Below are positions 23,532 through 32,223 of a DNA stretch of 64,000 bases, in pieces. The notes below the pieces were generated by a model. That model ran no database searches. It was not told the DNA's origin and worked only from the letters and a program-made list of their open reading frames with translations. The stretch's first letter is position 1, and every line of letters begins with the position of its first letter. The stretch comes from Faecalibacterium sp. I4-1-79 (GTDB lineage: Bacteria; Bacillota; Clostridia; Oscillospirales; Ruminococcaceae): positions 1,674,001 through 1,738,000 of the forward strand of contig NZ_CP094467.1 in NCBI RefSeq assembly GCF_023347235.1, given 5' to 3'. Made by a program: the position numbers and the translations under genes.

Positions 23532-24467
23532 TTGAGTACTACAACACCCGTTCAGGAGCATTACGACACCTCCTCTGTATTCGTTGCTGTCATCGGACGG
23601 CCGAACGTGGGCAAATCCAGCCTGACGAACCTCTTGGTCGGCGAAAAGGTGGCTATCGTCACCTCCAAGCCTCAGACGACCCGCACCCGCATCACCGGCG
23701 TGATCACCCGGGGGCCGCTGCAATATGTGCTGCTGGATACCCCCGGTGTGCACAAAGCTCACAATAAGCTGGGCAAACGCATGGATAAGACCGCCAGCGA
23801 TTCCATTGCGGATGTGGATGTTTCCATGATGCTGTTCGAACCCTACGGTGCACTGAACGAATCCGAGATGGTGCTGGTGGAGGCGCTACAGCGCAGCGGC
23901 CCGGCCATTGCGGTCATCAACAAGACCGACCTTGTGAAAGATCCTGCCGACCTGGAAGCCCGCAAGGCAGAGCTGAAGGCGCTGGGTGTATTTGATGCAA
24001 TCTACACTATCAGTGTGCGCAACAAGGAGGGCAGCGAGGAGCTGTTCGATGCCTTGAGCCGCTATGCCGTGGAAGGCCCCCATTACTTTGATGATGATGC
24101 CTATACCGATATGCCGGAAAAAGAGCTGGTGGCCGAGGTCATCCGCGAAAAGGCACTGCTCTTTATGCGGGATGAGATCCCGCACGGCATTGCAGTGGTG
24201 GTGGAGCGCTTCAAGGAGCGCCCGGGCACAGACCTGATCGACATTGATGTGAACATCTACTGCGAGCGGGAGAGCCATAAGGGCATGGTCATCGGCAAGG
24301 GCGGTGCCATGCTTAAAAAGATTGCCAGTGCTGCCCGCGCCGACTGCGAGGAGTTCCTGGGCTGCCGGGTCAATTTGCAATGCTGGGTCAAGGTAAAATC
24401 CGACTGGCGGGACAACGAATTTTTGCTGAATAACTTCGGCTTCAAGCAGAATCCATCCAACCGCTGA
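23532..24467 (+). CDS. era: GTPase Era
   Basis: Era is a 311-residue 16S-rRNA-binding GTPase for 30S assembly. Seen: G1 GRPNVGKSS, G2 region KPQTTRTRI, G3 DTPG, G4 NKTD and the C-terminal KH domain MVIGKGGAMLKKIA. It uses a TTG start (23532) six nt after AGGAG. The N-terminus is ~10 residues longer than usual before the first strand. It follows ybeY in conserved order. Confidence 0.95.
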   Translation: MSTTTPVQEHYDTSSVFVAVIGRPNVGKSSLTNLLVGEKVAIVTSKPQTTRTRITGVITRGPLQYVLLDTPGVHKAHNKLGKRMDKTASDSIADVDVSMMLFEPYGALNESEMVLVEALQRSGPAIAVINKTDLVKDPADLEARKAELKALGVFDAIYTISVRNKEGSEELFDALSRYAVEGPHYFDDDAYTDMPEKELVAEVIREKALLFMRDEIPHGIAVVVERFKERPGTDLIDIDVNIYCERESHKGMVIGKGGAMLKKIASAARADCEEFLGCRVNLQCWVKVKSDWRDNEFLLNNFGFKQNPSNR

Positions 24468-24570
24468 GCGCTGCCAAAGCAGGACAGTTTTCCCTTGTAT
24501 GCTGTGCTAGAATCAGGCTGACACTATAACAAAAGCAGCCTGTGTACAGGAAAGGGAAGGAGTGCTGAAA

Positions 24571-24735
24571 ATGGATGCTGCTGCAAGCTGGCAGGCCTTT
24601 GCCTGCACGGGGAATATTCTCCGTTATCTCGATTACAAACAACGGGTGCAGCTGCCCGCCGAGCATCCGGCAGGAGAAACAGACGATGGAACCATTTGTG
24701 ACCATGGGTCTGGTACTGAAGGAGACCCGTTATAG
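24571..24735 (+). CDS. yqzL: YqzL-like small protein upstream of recO
   Basis: The 54-residue reading frame starts 8 nt after GGAAGGAG. Its first part, SWQAFACTGNILRYLDYK, matches the YqzL pattern (W-x-x-F-x-x-TGNI-x-x-Y-L-x-Y-K) of the tiny gene that precedes recO in Bacillus. The C-terminal ~25 residues are Gly/Asp-rich and may be unimportant, since the frame runs 50 nt into recO. YqzL has no known function. Overlap suggests translational coupling to recO. Confidence 0.78.
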   Translation: MDAAASWQAFACTGNILRYLDYKQRVQLPAEHPAGETDDGTICDHGSGTEGDPL

Positions 24736-25435
24736 AGAAGCAGACCGTATTCTGACGATCCTTACCCCGAAACTGGGCGTGATCACGGCAATGGCTGCAA
24801 ACAGTCTGCGGTTGAAAAGCAAGCTGTTCAGTGCCTGCGGGCTGTTCTGCTATTCAGAGTTTACGCTGGTGCCAGGACGCAATATGTATACCGTGCGAGA
24901 AGCCGAGGTGCAGAACGTCTTCCACGGCATTTCCTCTTCCATTGAAGGGGTAAGCCTTGCCATGTATCTGACAGAACTTGCTGCTGCGCTTTCGCCTACC
25001 GGCGAGGAAGCGGCCCGGGAATTGCGTCTAGTGCTGAACAGCCTGTATATGATCAGCGAGCACCGCACCGACCTGCGGGTGATCAAGGCAGTATTTGAGC
25101 TGCGCACCATGAGCGAGTGCGGCTTTATGCCGCAGCTGGTCTGCTGCCGGGATTGCGGCACCTACGATGAAGGAGATGCCTTTTATCTGGACGCACAGGA
25201 AGGGCATCTGCTTTGCGCGTCCTGTGCGGCAAAGGCGGGCAAAAACTGCAATCTGGACAAGGCTGCGTTGTTTGCACTGCGCCACATCTGCTTAGTAGAG
25301 GACAAAAAAATATTTGCATTCAAGATCTCTGTGGGCAGTCTGGCAAAGCTTTCCGCAGTGGCTGAAAACTATGCCCTGACGCATCTGGATAAGCCGCTGA
25401 AGAGCTATGCCTTTTTGAAAAGTGTGCTGCCCTGA
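24686..25435 (+). CDS. recO: DNA repair protein RecO
   Basis: RecO loads RecA with RecR. The 249-residue protein has the OB-fold start (VTMGLVLKETRYREADRILT), and a zinc-finger-like CCRDCGTYDE ... LLCASCAAK in the C-terminal half. ATG 24686 follows AGGAG by 9 nt and matches the family start; upstream in-frame codons belong to the YqzL region. It is followed 15 nt later by mutS2. Confidence 0.93.
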   Translation: MEPFVTMGLVLKETRYREADRILTILTPKLGVITAMAANSLRLKSKLFSACGLFCYSEFTLVPGRNMYTVREAEVQNVFHGISSSIEGVSLAMYLTELAAALSPTGEEAARELRLVLNSLYMISEHRTDLRVIKAVFELRTMSECGFMPQLVCCRDCGTYDEGDAFYLDAQEGHLLCASCAAKAGKNCNLDKAALFALRHICLVEDKKIFAFKISVGSLAKLSAVAENYALTHLDKPLKSYAFLKSVLP

Positions 25436-25450
25436 CCAAAAAGGAACAGT

Positions 25451-27865
25451 ATGGAAACAAGCTACTTAAAAACATTAGAACTGGATAAGATCATTGCCCG
25501 TGCAGCAGAGGGCTGCGTATGCAAGGAAGCCCGTGCCATGCTGCTGGCTATTGAGCCGCAGTGCGACCCGGATGAGGTGCGCTATGCACTGGAGCAGACA
25601 GATGCCATCAACACCCTGCTGATCAAAAACGGCTCGCCGCGCTTTGGCGGAGTGGAAGGGGTCAGTCAGCTTGCCGCCCGTGCCGTAAAGGGCGGTGTGC
25701 TTTCCATGGGCGAGCTGCTGATGGTGGCCGGTGCGCTGCGCAATTTTCAGCATTTGACCAGCTGGTACGGCTCCTCCGAGCACGACGCGCTGCCGACCGA
25801 TGACCTGTTTTACGCACTTGCACCGGAACCGGGTCTTGAGCAGCAGATCTCAAGTGCCATTCTGGCACCGGACGCCATGGCGGATACCGCCTCCCGCACG
25901 CTGGCAGAACTGCGCAAGAAGATCCGTGCCACCGAAAACAGCATCCGCGACCGGCTGGAAAGCATGGTGCGCAATATGGATACCTCTAAATACTTGCAGG
26001 AAAGCGTGGTTTCCATGCGCAACGGCCGGTATGTTGTGCCGGTCAAGAGCGAGTATCGTGGCGAAGTGAGCGGTATCATCCACGATGTATCCTCTACGGG
26101 TGCTACGGTGTTTGTAGAGCCGCAGGCTGTGGTGGAGGCGAATGCCCGCATCCTGCAATACCGTGCACAGGAGGCGCAGGAGATCGAGCGCATTCTGGTG
26201 GCCTTTACCGCACAGGTGGCCGCTATTGAGCCGCAGTTTCAGTACAGCTACAAGGCAATGCTGGAAATCGATATTCTGCTGGCAAAAGCGCGGCTTGCGC
26301 TGGAGCTGAAGGCCTTCAAGCCCGCTGTGCGCACAGATTCTTCTTTTAATCTGATCCGCGCCCGCCACCCACTGATCGATCCGCAAAAGTGCGTTCCTGT
26401 GGATATTGCACTGGGCGGAGAATACGATTCTCTTATCATCACTGGCCCGAACACCGGCGGTAAAACAGTTACCCTGAAAACCGCCGGTCTGCTGTGTGCC
26501 ATGGCGCAGTGCGGCTTTCTGATCCCGGCTGACGAGCGCAGCGAGATCTGCGTATTTGATGAATTTTTGGTGGATATCGGCGACGAACAGAGCATTGAGC
26601 AGAGCCTTTCCACCTTCTCCGGACACATGAAAAAAATCACTGGTATTCTGGAACTGGCCATGCCGCACACCCTTGTGCTGCTGGACGAGCTGGGTGCCGG
26701 TACCGATCCCGCCGAGGGCGCCGCGCTGGCAGTTGCCATCATTGAGGAGCTGCGACGCCGTGGCGTTCTGCTGATGGCGACCACCCACTATGCAGAGCTG
26801 AAGGTCTTTGCATTGGAAACAAAGGGCGTGGTCAATGCCAGCTGCGAGTTTGATTTGGAGACCCTGCGCCCAACCTATAAGCTGAGTGTGGGCGTACCGG
26901 GCAAGTCCAACGCTTTCCTGATCAGCGAAAAGCTTGGCATCCCCAGCCGCGTCATTGAGGCTGCCCAGCAGCATCTGTCTGCCGAGGATAAACGTCTGGA
27001 TGCAGTTCTGGGTCAGCTGGATGATCTGAAACTTCAACTGAAAGAAAGCCAGAACGAGGTGGAGCAGCTACGCAACGAAGCTTCCCATCAGCTGGAAGCC
27101 GCCCGCAAAAAGCGGGACGAGCTGATCCAGCAGGGCGAGAATGAATTGGAAGCTGCTCGTGCCAAGGCGCGCACGCTGGCACAGCAGGTGGAAACACAGG
27201 CCTATGCGCTGACCGACGAGCTGCGCCAGCTGCAAAAAGATGAGCGCATGAGCGCCCAGCAGAAAGCGCAGCGTGCCCGCGAGATTGCCAAAAAGGAGAC
27301 CGAAAAGCTGTTTGCCGGTACGGAAGTGGTGCATAACCCCGTTAAGGAGTTTGTGCCACTGAAGGAGGTAAAGGTAGGGCAGGAGGTCTGCATTGCAGAG
27401 CTGAACCAGCTGGCCACCGTTCTGGCGCTGCCTGATAAAAACGGCGATGTGCTGGTGCGCGCCGGTATCATTAAGACCAAGGTACCCCTCAAGGGCTTGA
27501 AGCAGCCGGAAAAGCTGGTAAAAGAACCCACTGCACCAAAAACCAAGGCGCAGCAGCGGTATTCCCGCCTGACAGGCGATACCAACCGTCCCAACGGCAG
27601 GGTAGAGCGCGTACAGCGTACTGCCAAAATGGAGTGCAACCTGCTGGGACTTACGGTGGACGAGGCACTGTCGGAGGTGGATTCCTTTATCGACCGCGCC
27701 ATCCTGAACGGACAGACGGTGGTCTATCTGATTCACGGCAACGGCACTGGCGCGCTGCGCACCGCCATCCATAAGCATCTGCGCGGCAACCGCATGGTAA
27801 AAAGCTTCCGTCTTGGTCGTTACGGCGAAGGTGAGAGCGGCGTGACGGTTGTAGAACTGAAATAA
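25451..27865 (+). CDS. mutS2: Endonuclease MutS2
   Basis: This 804-residue protein has the MutS core and ATPase (GPNTGGKTVTLKT Walker A; LVLLDELGAGTDP signature and Walker B), a long coiled coil (~residues 515-620) and a C-terminal Smr nuclease domain (LLGLTVDEALSEVDSFID and HGNGTGALR). It suppresses homologous recombination or rescues collided ribosomes in Firmicutes. It is full length and ends the operon before a terminator. Confidence 0.96.
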   Translation: METSYLKTLELDKIIARAAEGCVCKEARAMLLAIEPQCDPDEVRYALEQTDAINTLLIKNGSPRFGGVEGVSQLAARAVKGGVLSMGELLMVAGALRNFQHLTSWYGSSEHDALPTDDLFYALAPEPGLEQQISSAILAPDAMADTASRTLAELRKKIRATENSIRDRLESMVRNMDTSKYLQESVVSMRNGRYVVPVKSEYRGEVSGIIHDVSSTGATVFVEPQAVVEANARILQYRAQEAQEIERILVAFTAQVAAIEPQFQYSYKAMLEIDILLAKARLALELKAFKPAVRTDSSFNLIRARHPLIDPQKCVPVDIALGGEYDSLIITGPNTGGKTVTLKTAGLLCAMAQCGFLIPADERSEICVFDEFLVDIGDEQSIEQSLSTFSGHMKKITGILELAMPHTLVLLDELGAGTDPAEGAALAVAIIEELRRRGVLLMATTHYAELKVFALETKGVVNASCEFDLETLRPTYKLSVGVPGKSNAFLISEKLGIPSRVIEAAQQHLSAEDKRLDAVLGQLDDLKLQLKESQNEVEQLRNEASHQLEAARKKRDELIQQGENELEAARAKARTLAQQVETQAYALTDELRQLQKDERMSAQQKAQRAREIAKKETEKLFAGTEVVHNPVKEFVPLKEVKVGQEVCIAELNQLATVLALPDKNGDVLVRAGIIKTKVPLKGLKQPEKLVKEPTAPKTKAQQRYSRLTGDTNRPNGRVERVQRTAKMECNLLGLTVDEALSEVDSFIDRAILNGQTVVYLIHGNGTGALRTAIHKHLRGNRMVKSFRLGRYGEGESGVTVVELK

Positions 27866-27871
27866 CCCAGT

Positions 27872-27907
27872 AAAGACTGCCTTTTGAAAAATTGGCAGTC
27901 TTTTTTT
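27872..27907 (+). terminator. Rho-independent terminator after mutS2
   Basis: AAAGACTGCC (27872-27881) pairs with GGCAGTCTTT (27894-27903) and is followed by further T residues to 27907. Confidence 0.92.
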
Positions 27908-27908
27908 G

Positions 27909-27937
27909 TTGCAGTACAGGGAAAAGGCGAGTATACT
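27909..27937 (+). promoter_or_regulatory. Promoter of the amidase gene with palindrome over the -10
   Basis: TTGCAG (27909-27914), 17 nt, TATACT (27932-27937). The -10 lies inside the perfect 12-bp palindrome CGAGTATACTCG (27928-27939), which could be an operator. Confidence 0.7.
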
Positions 27938-27975
27938 CGTATTATAAATGTAAAACGAACAGGAAGTAAAACTTT

Positions 27976-28839
27976 ATGCCAACCAGTCATCGCAGACCCG
28001 CAAATAAGTATAGTAAACGCAAAACACACCGCCGCAAAGCCCAGCGTCGGATTTTGCATGGACTACTGCTTGTTTTTGCGGCATTGATGCTCTGTTTTGG
28101 CCTGTTTTTATGGAAGGCGGCGCTGGAACTGAATGCACCCGCAGAACCCGCAGTCTCGGCCGCAGAGGATGATTTTCGTCCTGTGGTGGGCGACCCGCCG
28201 TACCGGGTGGCAATAGACGCTGGACATGGCGGCAACGACCCAGGCGCAAGGGGAGTGGTCGAGGAAAAACAGGTCACAGCAGCAACGGCTGCTGCGCTGC
28301 TTCAGTGGTTAGAAGAGGATTCTAATTACATTCCGTTGCAGACCCGGGAAAGCTTTGATGAAACCGCGACGCCTGCCCAACGTGCAGCCACCGCCAGTGC
28401 CCAAAGCCCACAGCTGCTGCTGTCCATCCACGGCAACTCCGCAGCCAATGGCTCTACGGCATCCGGCTTTGAATGCTATCCGGCAGTGCCCGGGCGCACA
28501 TGGCATCAGGAGAGCTTTTATTTTGCCCGGCTGCTGGCAGGTGGAATGCAGAGCATCGGCGCAAAGCTGCGCGGACGTGGGGGAGTGCGGTACATTTATT
28601 ATCTGGAAAACGACCAGAAGCAGCTGGTGGAGAACACCTACACACAGGTGCGGCCTGAGCGCAGCTTTACGCTGCTGGAAGATGTGGATTGTCCGGCAGT
28701 GTTGGCAGAGCAGTGCTTTGTAACGAATGCCGAGGATGTAGAGCGCTTCGGCAGTGAGGAAGGTTGCAAAGCTGTGGCACGTATTTATTACGAAGCCATC
28801 TGTGCATATTTCGGCACAGAACCGCTGCCGATGAAATGA
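27976..28839 (+). CDS. Membrane-anchored N-acetylmuramoyl-L-alanine amidase
   Basis: The 287-residue protein has a basic N-terminus and one membrane segment (ILHGLLLVFAALMLCFGLFL in part), then an Amidase_3 domain outside the cell. Zinc-site motifs are IDAGHGGNDPGA (His), LLSIHGNSAA (His) and the catalytic Glu likely in VLAEQCFVTNAEDV. It cleaves peptide stems from glycan strands in cell separation, or in spore-cortex remodelling if CwlD-like (size and single domain fit). It is monocistronic. Confidence 0.92.
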   Translation: MPTSHRRPANKYSKRKTHRRKAQRRILHGLLLVFAALMLCFGLFLWKAALELNAPAEPAVSAAEDDFRPVVGDPPYRVAIDAGHGGNDPGARGVVEEKQVTAATAAALLQWLEEDSNYIPLQTRESFDETATPAQRAATASAQSPQLLLSIHGNSAANGSTASGFECYPAVPGRTWHQESFYFARLLAGGMQSIGAKLRGRGGVRYIYYLENDQKQLVENTYTQVRPERSFTLLEDVDCPAVLAEQCFVTNAEDVERFGSEEGCKAVARIYYEAICAYFGTEPLPMK

Positions 28840-29018
28840 GCATCGTTTCACCAAAGCAGAAGAAACAATATTACTTTTATAACATGACCTGTAATGCACC
28901 AGAACAGCCACCGCAGGTATAAGTCAAACACTTGAACACACTGGTAACGCGTTCAATGGTGCAGAAGCGGGCACATACAAAAAAACAACATCCACAGAAG
29001 CTGCTGGAAATCTGACAG

Positions 29019-29046
29019 AAAGAGAGAAGGGCAGCTTCTCTCTTTT
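29019..29046 (+). terminator. Hairpin terminator left of the dif-like site
   Basis: AAAGAGAGAAG (29019-29029) pairs with CTTCTCTCTTT (29035-29045) over a 5-nt loop. The left arm contains GAGAAGGG (29024-29031), identical to the Bacillus SpoIIIE recognition octamer, oriented toward dif. Confidence 0.75.
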
Positions 29047-29056
29047 GATTACAGAT

Positions 29057-29084
29057 ATTTCGTATAATGCACGTTATGCGAAAC
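29057..29084. other. dif: Candidate chromosome-dimer resolution site (dif)
   Basis: Two 11-bp half-sites, ATTTCGTATAA (29057-29067) and TTATGCGAAAC (29074-29084), flank a 6-bp centre TGCACG. They fit the bacterial dif format TNCGNATAA-N6-TTATGNNAAA, and TTTCGTATAA/TTATGCGAAA are inverted with one mismatch. By eye the half-sites match E. coli dif at 7 and 8 of 11 positions. A Xer-type recombinase gene lies 440 bp away and gene orientation flips here, both expected at the terminus. Confidence 0.8.
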
Positions 29085-29087
29085 TTA

Positions 29088-29119
29088 GGGAAGTGAAAAA
29101 AGCCAACTTCCCGGATTTT
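29088..29119 (+). terminator. Hairpin right of the dif-like site
   Basis: GGGAAGT (29088-29094) pairs with ACTTCCC (29106-29112), followed by GGATTTTT. Weak terminator, or a spacer hairpin protecting dif from transcription. Confidence 0.5.
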
Positions 29120-29442
29120 TGGCGTTCCAGCCCCAGCTGGCTCATTATTAGGCTTGGTTCAACCGTTCTGCGCATTCTGCACTTTTTTATCATGTTTTAG
29201 TCTCACGCTTACAGATTGTTCCTGTGTTATGCGCTGCTGCATCGGTTCGTTTGTAATTCTTTTATTCCAGTAAGCATCTATGCGCCGCTTTATAACATTT
29301 CATGCTGCGTTTTATGATTTACAGTTTGCGGCTGTGGTTGCTCATTTGTTTTTATGTAGACATTACTTTGCGCGTTTCTATCAGATCGTTTCTATGGATG
29401 CTCCTGTATGTATGGCTGCTGACTGCTTATAATGCAAATTAT

Positions 29443-29491
29443 AAGGACCCATGACGTTATCCGGTCAAGCCGTATCGCGCCATAGGTCCTT
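29443..29491 (-). terminator. Imperfect hairpin at the 3' side of the Xer gene
   Basis: AAGGACC (29443-29449) pairs with GGTCCTT (29485-29491), with further ATG/CAT pairing inside. It lies 30 nt past the recombinase stop on the minus strand; the T-run is poor. Confidence 0.45.
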
Positions 29492-29521
29492 GAATCGTCT
29501 TATTAGATGTTTTGTGCGGGT

Positions 29522-30730
29522 TTAAGTATCGCTTGATAAATCGTCGTTTTTCTCATCAGATATTGCCGAAATATCTGCCCGAAAGCCATTCTGTGCAGCG
29601 CCCTTAAAGGCAGCCATCGGGCCGGACAGTTCAGAAGCATCCTCTCCCGCCGGGGCATTTTCGGTAGATGTCTCCCCTGCCGCTTCTGTTGTATCCAAGC
29701 TTGCTTTTGCGGCTTTTATGGGCAGTACCTTGCCCAGCGGATTTTCTTCAATGGCAGAGCGAACCTGAAATTCTTGTAGATGCGTATAAATTTGCGTTGT
29801 TCCGACGCTGCTGTGACCCAGAAGCTGCTTGAGGGTAAGGATATCCACATTGCCGGTTTGATACATCAACGTAGCGGCAGTATGGCGCAGCTTATGGGTG
29901 GAAAAGCCCTTCAGTCCGGCGGCCTTCATTGCGCCGGAGATCAGCTGTTCTACCCTGCGGTTCGAGATACGCTCCTTGCGCATCCGCGTAATGAACACGG
30001 CTTTTTCCTTGGGTGAAAGCCCTTCCATAGTATTGCGCTTGCGCAGATACAACTGCAACGCCTCCACACAGGCATCGTTCAGGTAGACCATGCGTTCCTT
30101 ATGGCCTTTGCCGAACAGGCGGATCTGCCGCTGCTCCAAATCAATGTCTCCAAGGTCCATGCCTACCAGCTCTGCAAGGCGCATACCGCAGTTGAGGAAC
30201 AGCACCACCATGCAATAATCCCGCTCCGGGAAATCGCTCTGGGTCTGGGTGCTCTCCAAAAGCGAGATGGACTGCTCTGCCGTCAGGTACTTGGGCAATA
30301 CTTTATCCTGCTTGGGCGGACGGATGGCCGCCGTAGGGTCCTCGGATAGGTGGTTGACCTGATTGACCAGATAATCATAAAAGCCGTGCAGGCTGGCCAG
30401 CCGCCGGGCGGTAGAGGATTTTTTGTTGCCGCACTCCCGGTTCAAAAAGTACAGATACTCGTAGATATCCTCTTTTGTTATGCTGCCCCAAAAGGCCGTA
30501 TCCAGCCCTTTGGGGTCGATCTCCTTAAACTCTGCATCTGCGGCCACAAGCCCGCGGCGGCGCTTCATAAAGCGGCTGAAGGAGCGCAGGTCGCAGTAAT
30601 AACTGAACGCCGTATTGGCACTTTTGCCGGCGATCACTTCAAGATAACGTACATATTCCACAATATCCGGGGCAGCATCCTCAAAGGGCGCGTGCTTGCC
30701 GGGATTTCTTTCGTCCAGATAAATCGACAT
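29522..30730 (-). CDS. xerC: Xer-type tyrosine recombinase with long C-terminal tail
   Basis: The 402-residue protein has a SAM-like core-binding domain (IVEYVRYLEVIAGKSANTAF) and catalytic domain with Arg in NCGMRLAEL, Lys in FGKGHKERM, HKLRHTAATLMY, LLGHSSVGTTQ and the Tyr in IYTHLQEF. It lacks any integrative-element neighbours and resembles housekeeping XerC/XerD, so resolving chromosome dimers at the dif-like site is its likely role. About 70 extra Ala/Glu/Ser-rich residues follow the Tyr domain, beyond the usual ~300-residue length. GAGGAA precedes the ATG. Confidence 0.9.
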   Translation of the reverse strand: MSIYLDERNPGKHAPFEDAAPDIVEYVRYLEVIAGKSANTAFSYYCDLRSFSRFMKRRRGLVAADAEFKEIDPKGLDTAFWGSITKEDIYEYLYFLNRECGNKKSSTARRLASLHGFYDYLVNQVNHLSEDPTAAIRPPKQDKVLPKYLTAEQSISLLESTQTQSDFPERDYCMVVLFLNCGMRLAELVGMDLGDIDLEQRQIRLFGKGHKERMVYLNDACVEALQLYLRKRNTMEGLSPKEKAVFITRMRKERISNRRVEQLISGAMKAAGLKGFSTHKLRHTAATLMYQTGNVDILTLKQLLGHSSVGTTQIYTHLQEFQVRSAIEENPLGKVLPIKAAKASLDTTEAAGETSTENAPAGEDASELSGPMAAFKGAAQNGFRADISAISDEKNDDLSSDT

Positions 30731-30745
30731 AGGTTCCTCGTTTCA

Positions 30746-32149
30746 TCACAGGCGGTCATTTTTCAGCGCGTTGATGGCATCTGCGATATACGCTGCACCG
30801 ACCAGCTTCATACCGGGATAATCTGCGGCATTCAGGTGCGCAAGGCTGTGCTTGGGAATGACCGCCCGCTCAAAACCGATACGCTCTGCCTCGTGCAGAC
30901 GCTGTTCCAAATTGGGCACGCTGCGCACTTCCCCGCCCAGACCTACTTCGCCAATGGCAATAAGCTTATCGCTGACCGGGCGGTCCAGCAGCGAGGAGAC
31001 CATACTCAGGCAAACGGCAAGGTCGCAGGCGGTATCCCGCAGTGCAATGCCGCCCACAATATTGACGTAAACATCCAGATTGCCAAAGAAGTACCCTGCC
31101 CGCTTTTCCAGCACGGCGATCAAAAGATTCATGCGGTTATAGTCGTATCCGCTGCAAGCGCGGCGGGGTGCCGGGAAATTTGTCTTGGTGGCAAGCGCCT
31201 GAATCTCGCTCAGAATGGGACGGCTGCCCTCCATGGTGCAGGCCACACAGTTGCCGGAAACCCCCAGCGGACGTCCTTCCAGCAGCATTTGGGAGGGGTT
31301 TTCGATCTCGGCAAGTCCTGTGCCGGTCATATCGAACATTCCCAGCTCATTGGTAGAGCCATAACGGTTTTTGGCTGCCCGCAGAATACGGTATGGCAGC
31401 ATCTTGTCGCCCTCAAAGTAAAGCACCGTATCCACGATATGCTCCATGACCTTGGGGCCTGCAATTGCACCGTCCTTATTCACATGACCCACAATGAACA
31501 TGGGAATTTCCTGCTTTTTGGCGACTGCCAGCAGCCGCGCGGCACTTTCCTTCACCTGACTGACTGTGCCGGACGAGGACGAGATATCCATGCAGCGCAT
31601 GGTCTGGATAGAGTCGATGACTACAAGATCCGGCTTTTCCTTTTCGATCAGACCGCAGATCTCATCCACGTCATTTTCCGCCGCCAGAAAAATGTTATCC
31701 TGCGGTACCTTCAGCCGCGCTGCACGCAGCTTGACCTGCCGGACAGACTCCTCGCCGGTGATATACAATACGCTGTGCTGGTTGGAGATGGCGCCGCACA
31801 GCTGTAACAGCATAGTGGATTTACCCACGCCCGGCTCACCGCTCAAAAGCACCACGCCGCCCAGCACGATGCCGCCGCCCAATACGCGGTCCAGCTCCGA
31901 GATACCAGTCAGGATGCGGCTTTTTTCCTCCGTGGTGCTGATCTCTGACAGCCGCCGGGCGGTCAGGGTGGTCACGCCCTCCTGACGAGCCGCAGCAGCC
32001 TGCCGGGCAGCAGGAGTCCCCGCCTTGGGTGCCTCGGCTACAACGTCCTCGTTCATGGTATTCCAGCTGCCGCAGCTGGGGCAGCGCCCCATCCAGCGGG
32101 GGCTTGTCTCTCCGCAATTGGAGCATACATAGACGGATTTCAATTTCAT
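30746..32149 (-). CDS. radA: DNA repair protein RadA
   Basis: RadA (467 residues) processes recombination branches as a RecA-like helicase. Seen: N-terminal zinc finger CSNCGETSPRWMGRCPSCG, Walker A GEPGVGKSTMLL, the RadA-specific KNRYGSTNELG motif and a C-terminal Lon-protease-like domain. It lies 15 nt upstream of the Xer gene on the same strand, so repair and dimer resolution genes share a transcript. Confidence 0.96.
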   Translation of the reverse strand: MKLKSVYVCSNCGETSPRWMGRCPSCGSWNTMNEDVVAEAPKAGTPAARQAAAARQEGVTTLTARRLSEISTTEEKSRILTGISELDRVLGGGIVLGGVVLLSGEPGVGKSTMLLQLCGAISNQHSVLYITGEESVRQVKLRAARLKVPQDNIFLAAENDVDEICGLIEKEKPDLVVIDSIQTMRCMDISSSSGTVSQVKESAARLLAVAKKQEIPMFIVGHVNKDGAIAGPKVMEHIVDTVLYFEGDKMLPYRILRAAKNRYGSTNELGMFDMTGTGLAEIENPSQMLLEGRPLGVSGNCVACTMEGSRPILSEIQALATKTNFPAPRRACSGYDYNRMNLLIAVLEKRAGYFFGNLDVYVNIVGGIALRDTACDLAVCLSMVSSLLDRPVSDKLIAIGEVGLGGEVRSVPNLEQRLHEAERIGFERAVIPKHSLAHLNAADYPGMKLVGAAYIADAINALKNDRL

Positions 32150-32180
32150 GTCTGTCCCTCATTTATTATGGTCTTTTGTT

Positions 32181-32209
32181 ATTGTAACACACTGTGCCAA
32201 AACCCGCAA
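32181..32209 (-). promoter_or_regulatory. Promoter of radA-xer
   Basis: Minus strand TTGCGG (32209-32204), 17 nt, TACAAT (32186-32181), about 35 nt before radA. Confidence 0.6.
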
Positions 32210-32223
32210 GAAAAGGATGCCGT

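Larger units (their letters stand above)
28840..29521. other. 680-bp gene-free gap holding a dif-like site and terminators
   Basis: No coding frame with ribosome site or family resemblance is present on either strand. The gap holds a terminator (29019-29046), a dif-like Xer site (29057-29084), a second hairpin (29088-29119), about 300 bp of AT-rich sequence and an imperfect hairpin beside the Xer recombinase 3' end. Confidence 0.75.

Noticed and set aside
28840-29521. Small protein or RNA gene in the dif gap
   Set aside because: No frame with ribosome site and family similarity on either strand; hairpins look like terminators.
29522-30730. Xer gene as a second mobile-element integrase
   Set aside because: No excisionase, repressor or mobility neighbours; it is co-oriented with radA and near a dif-like site.
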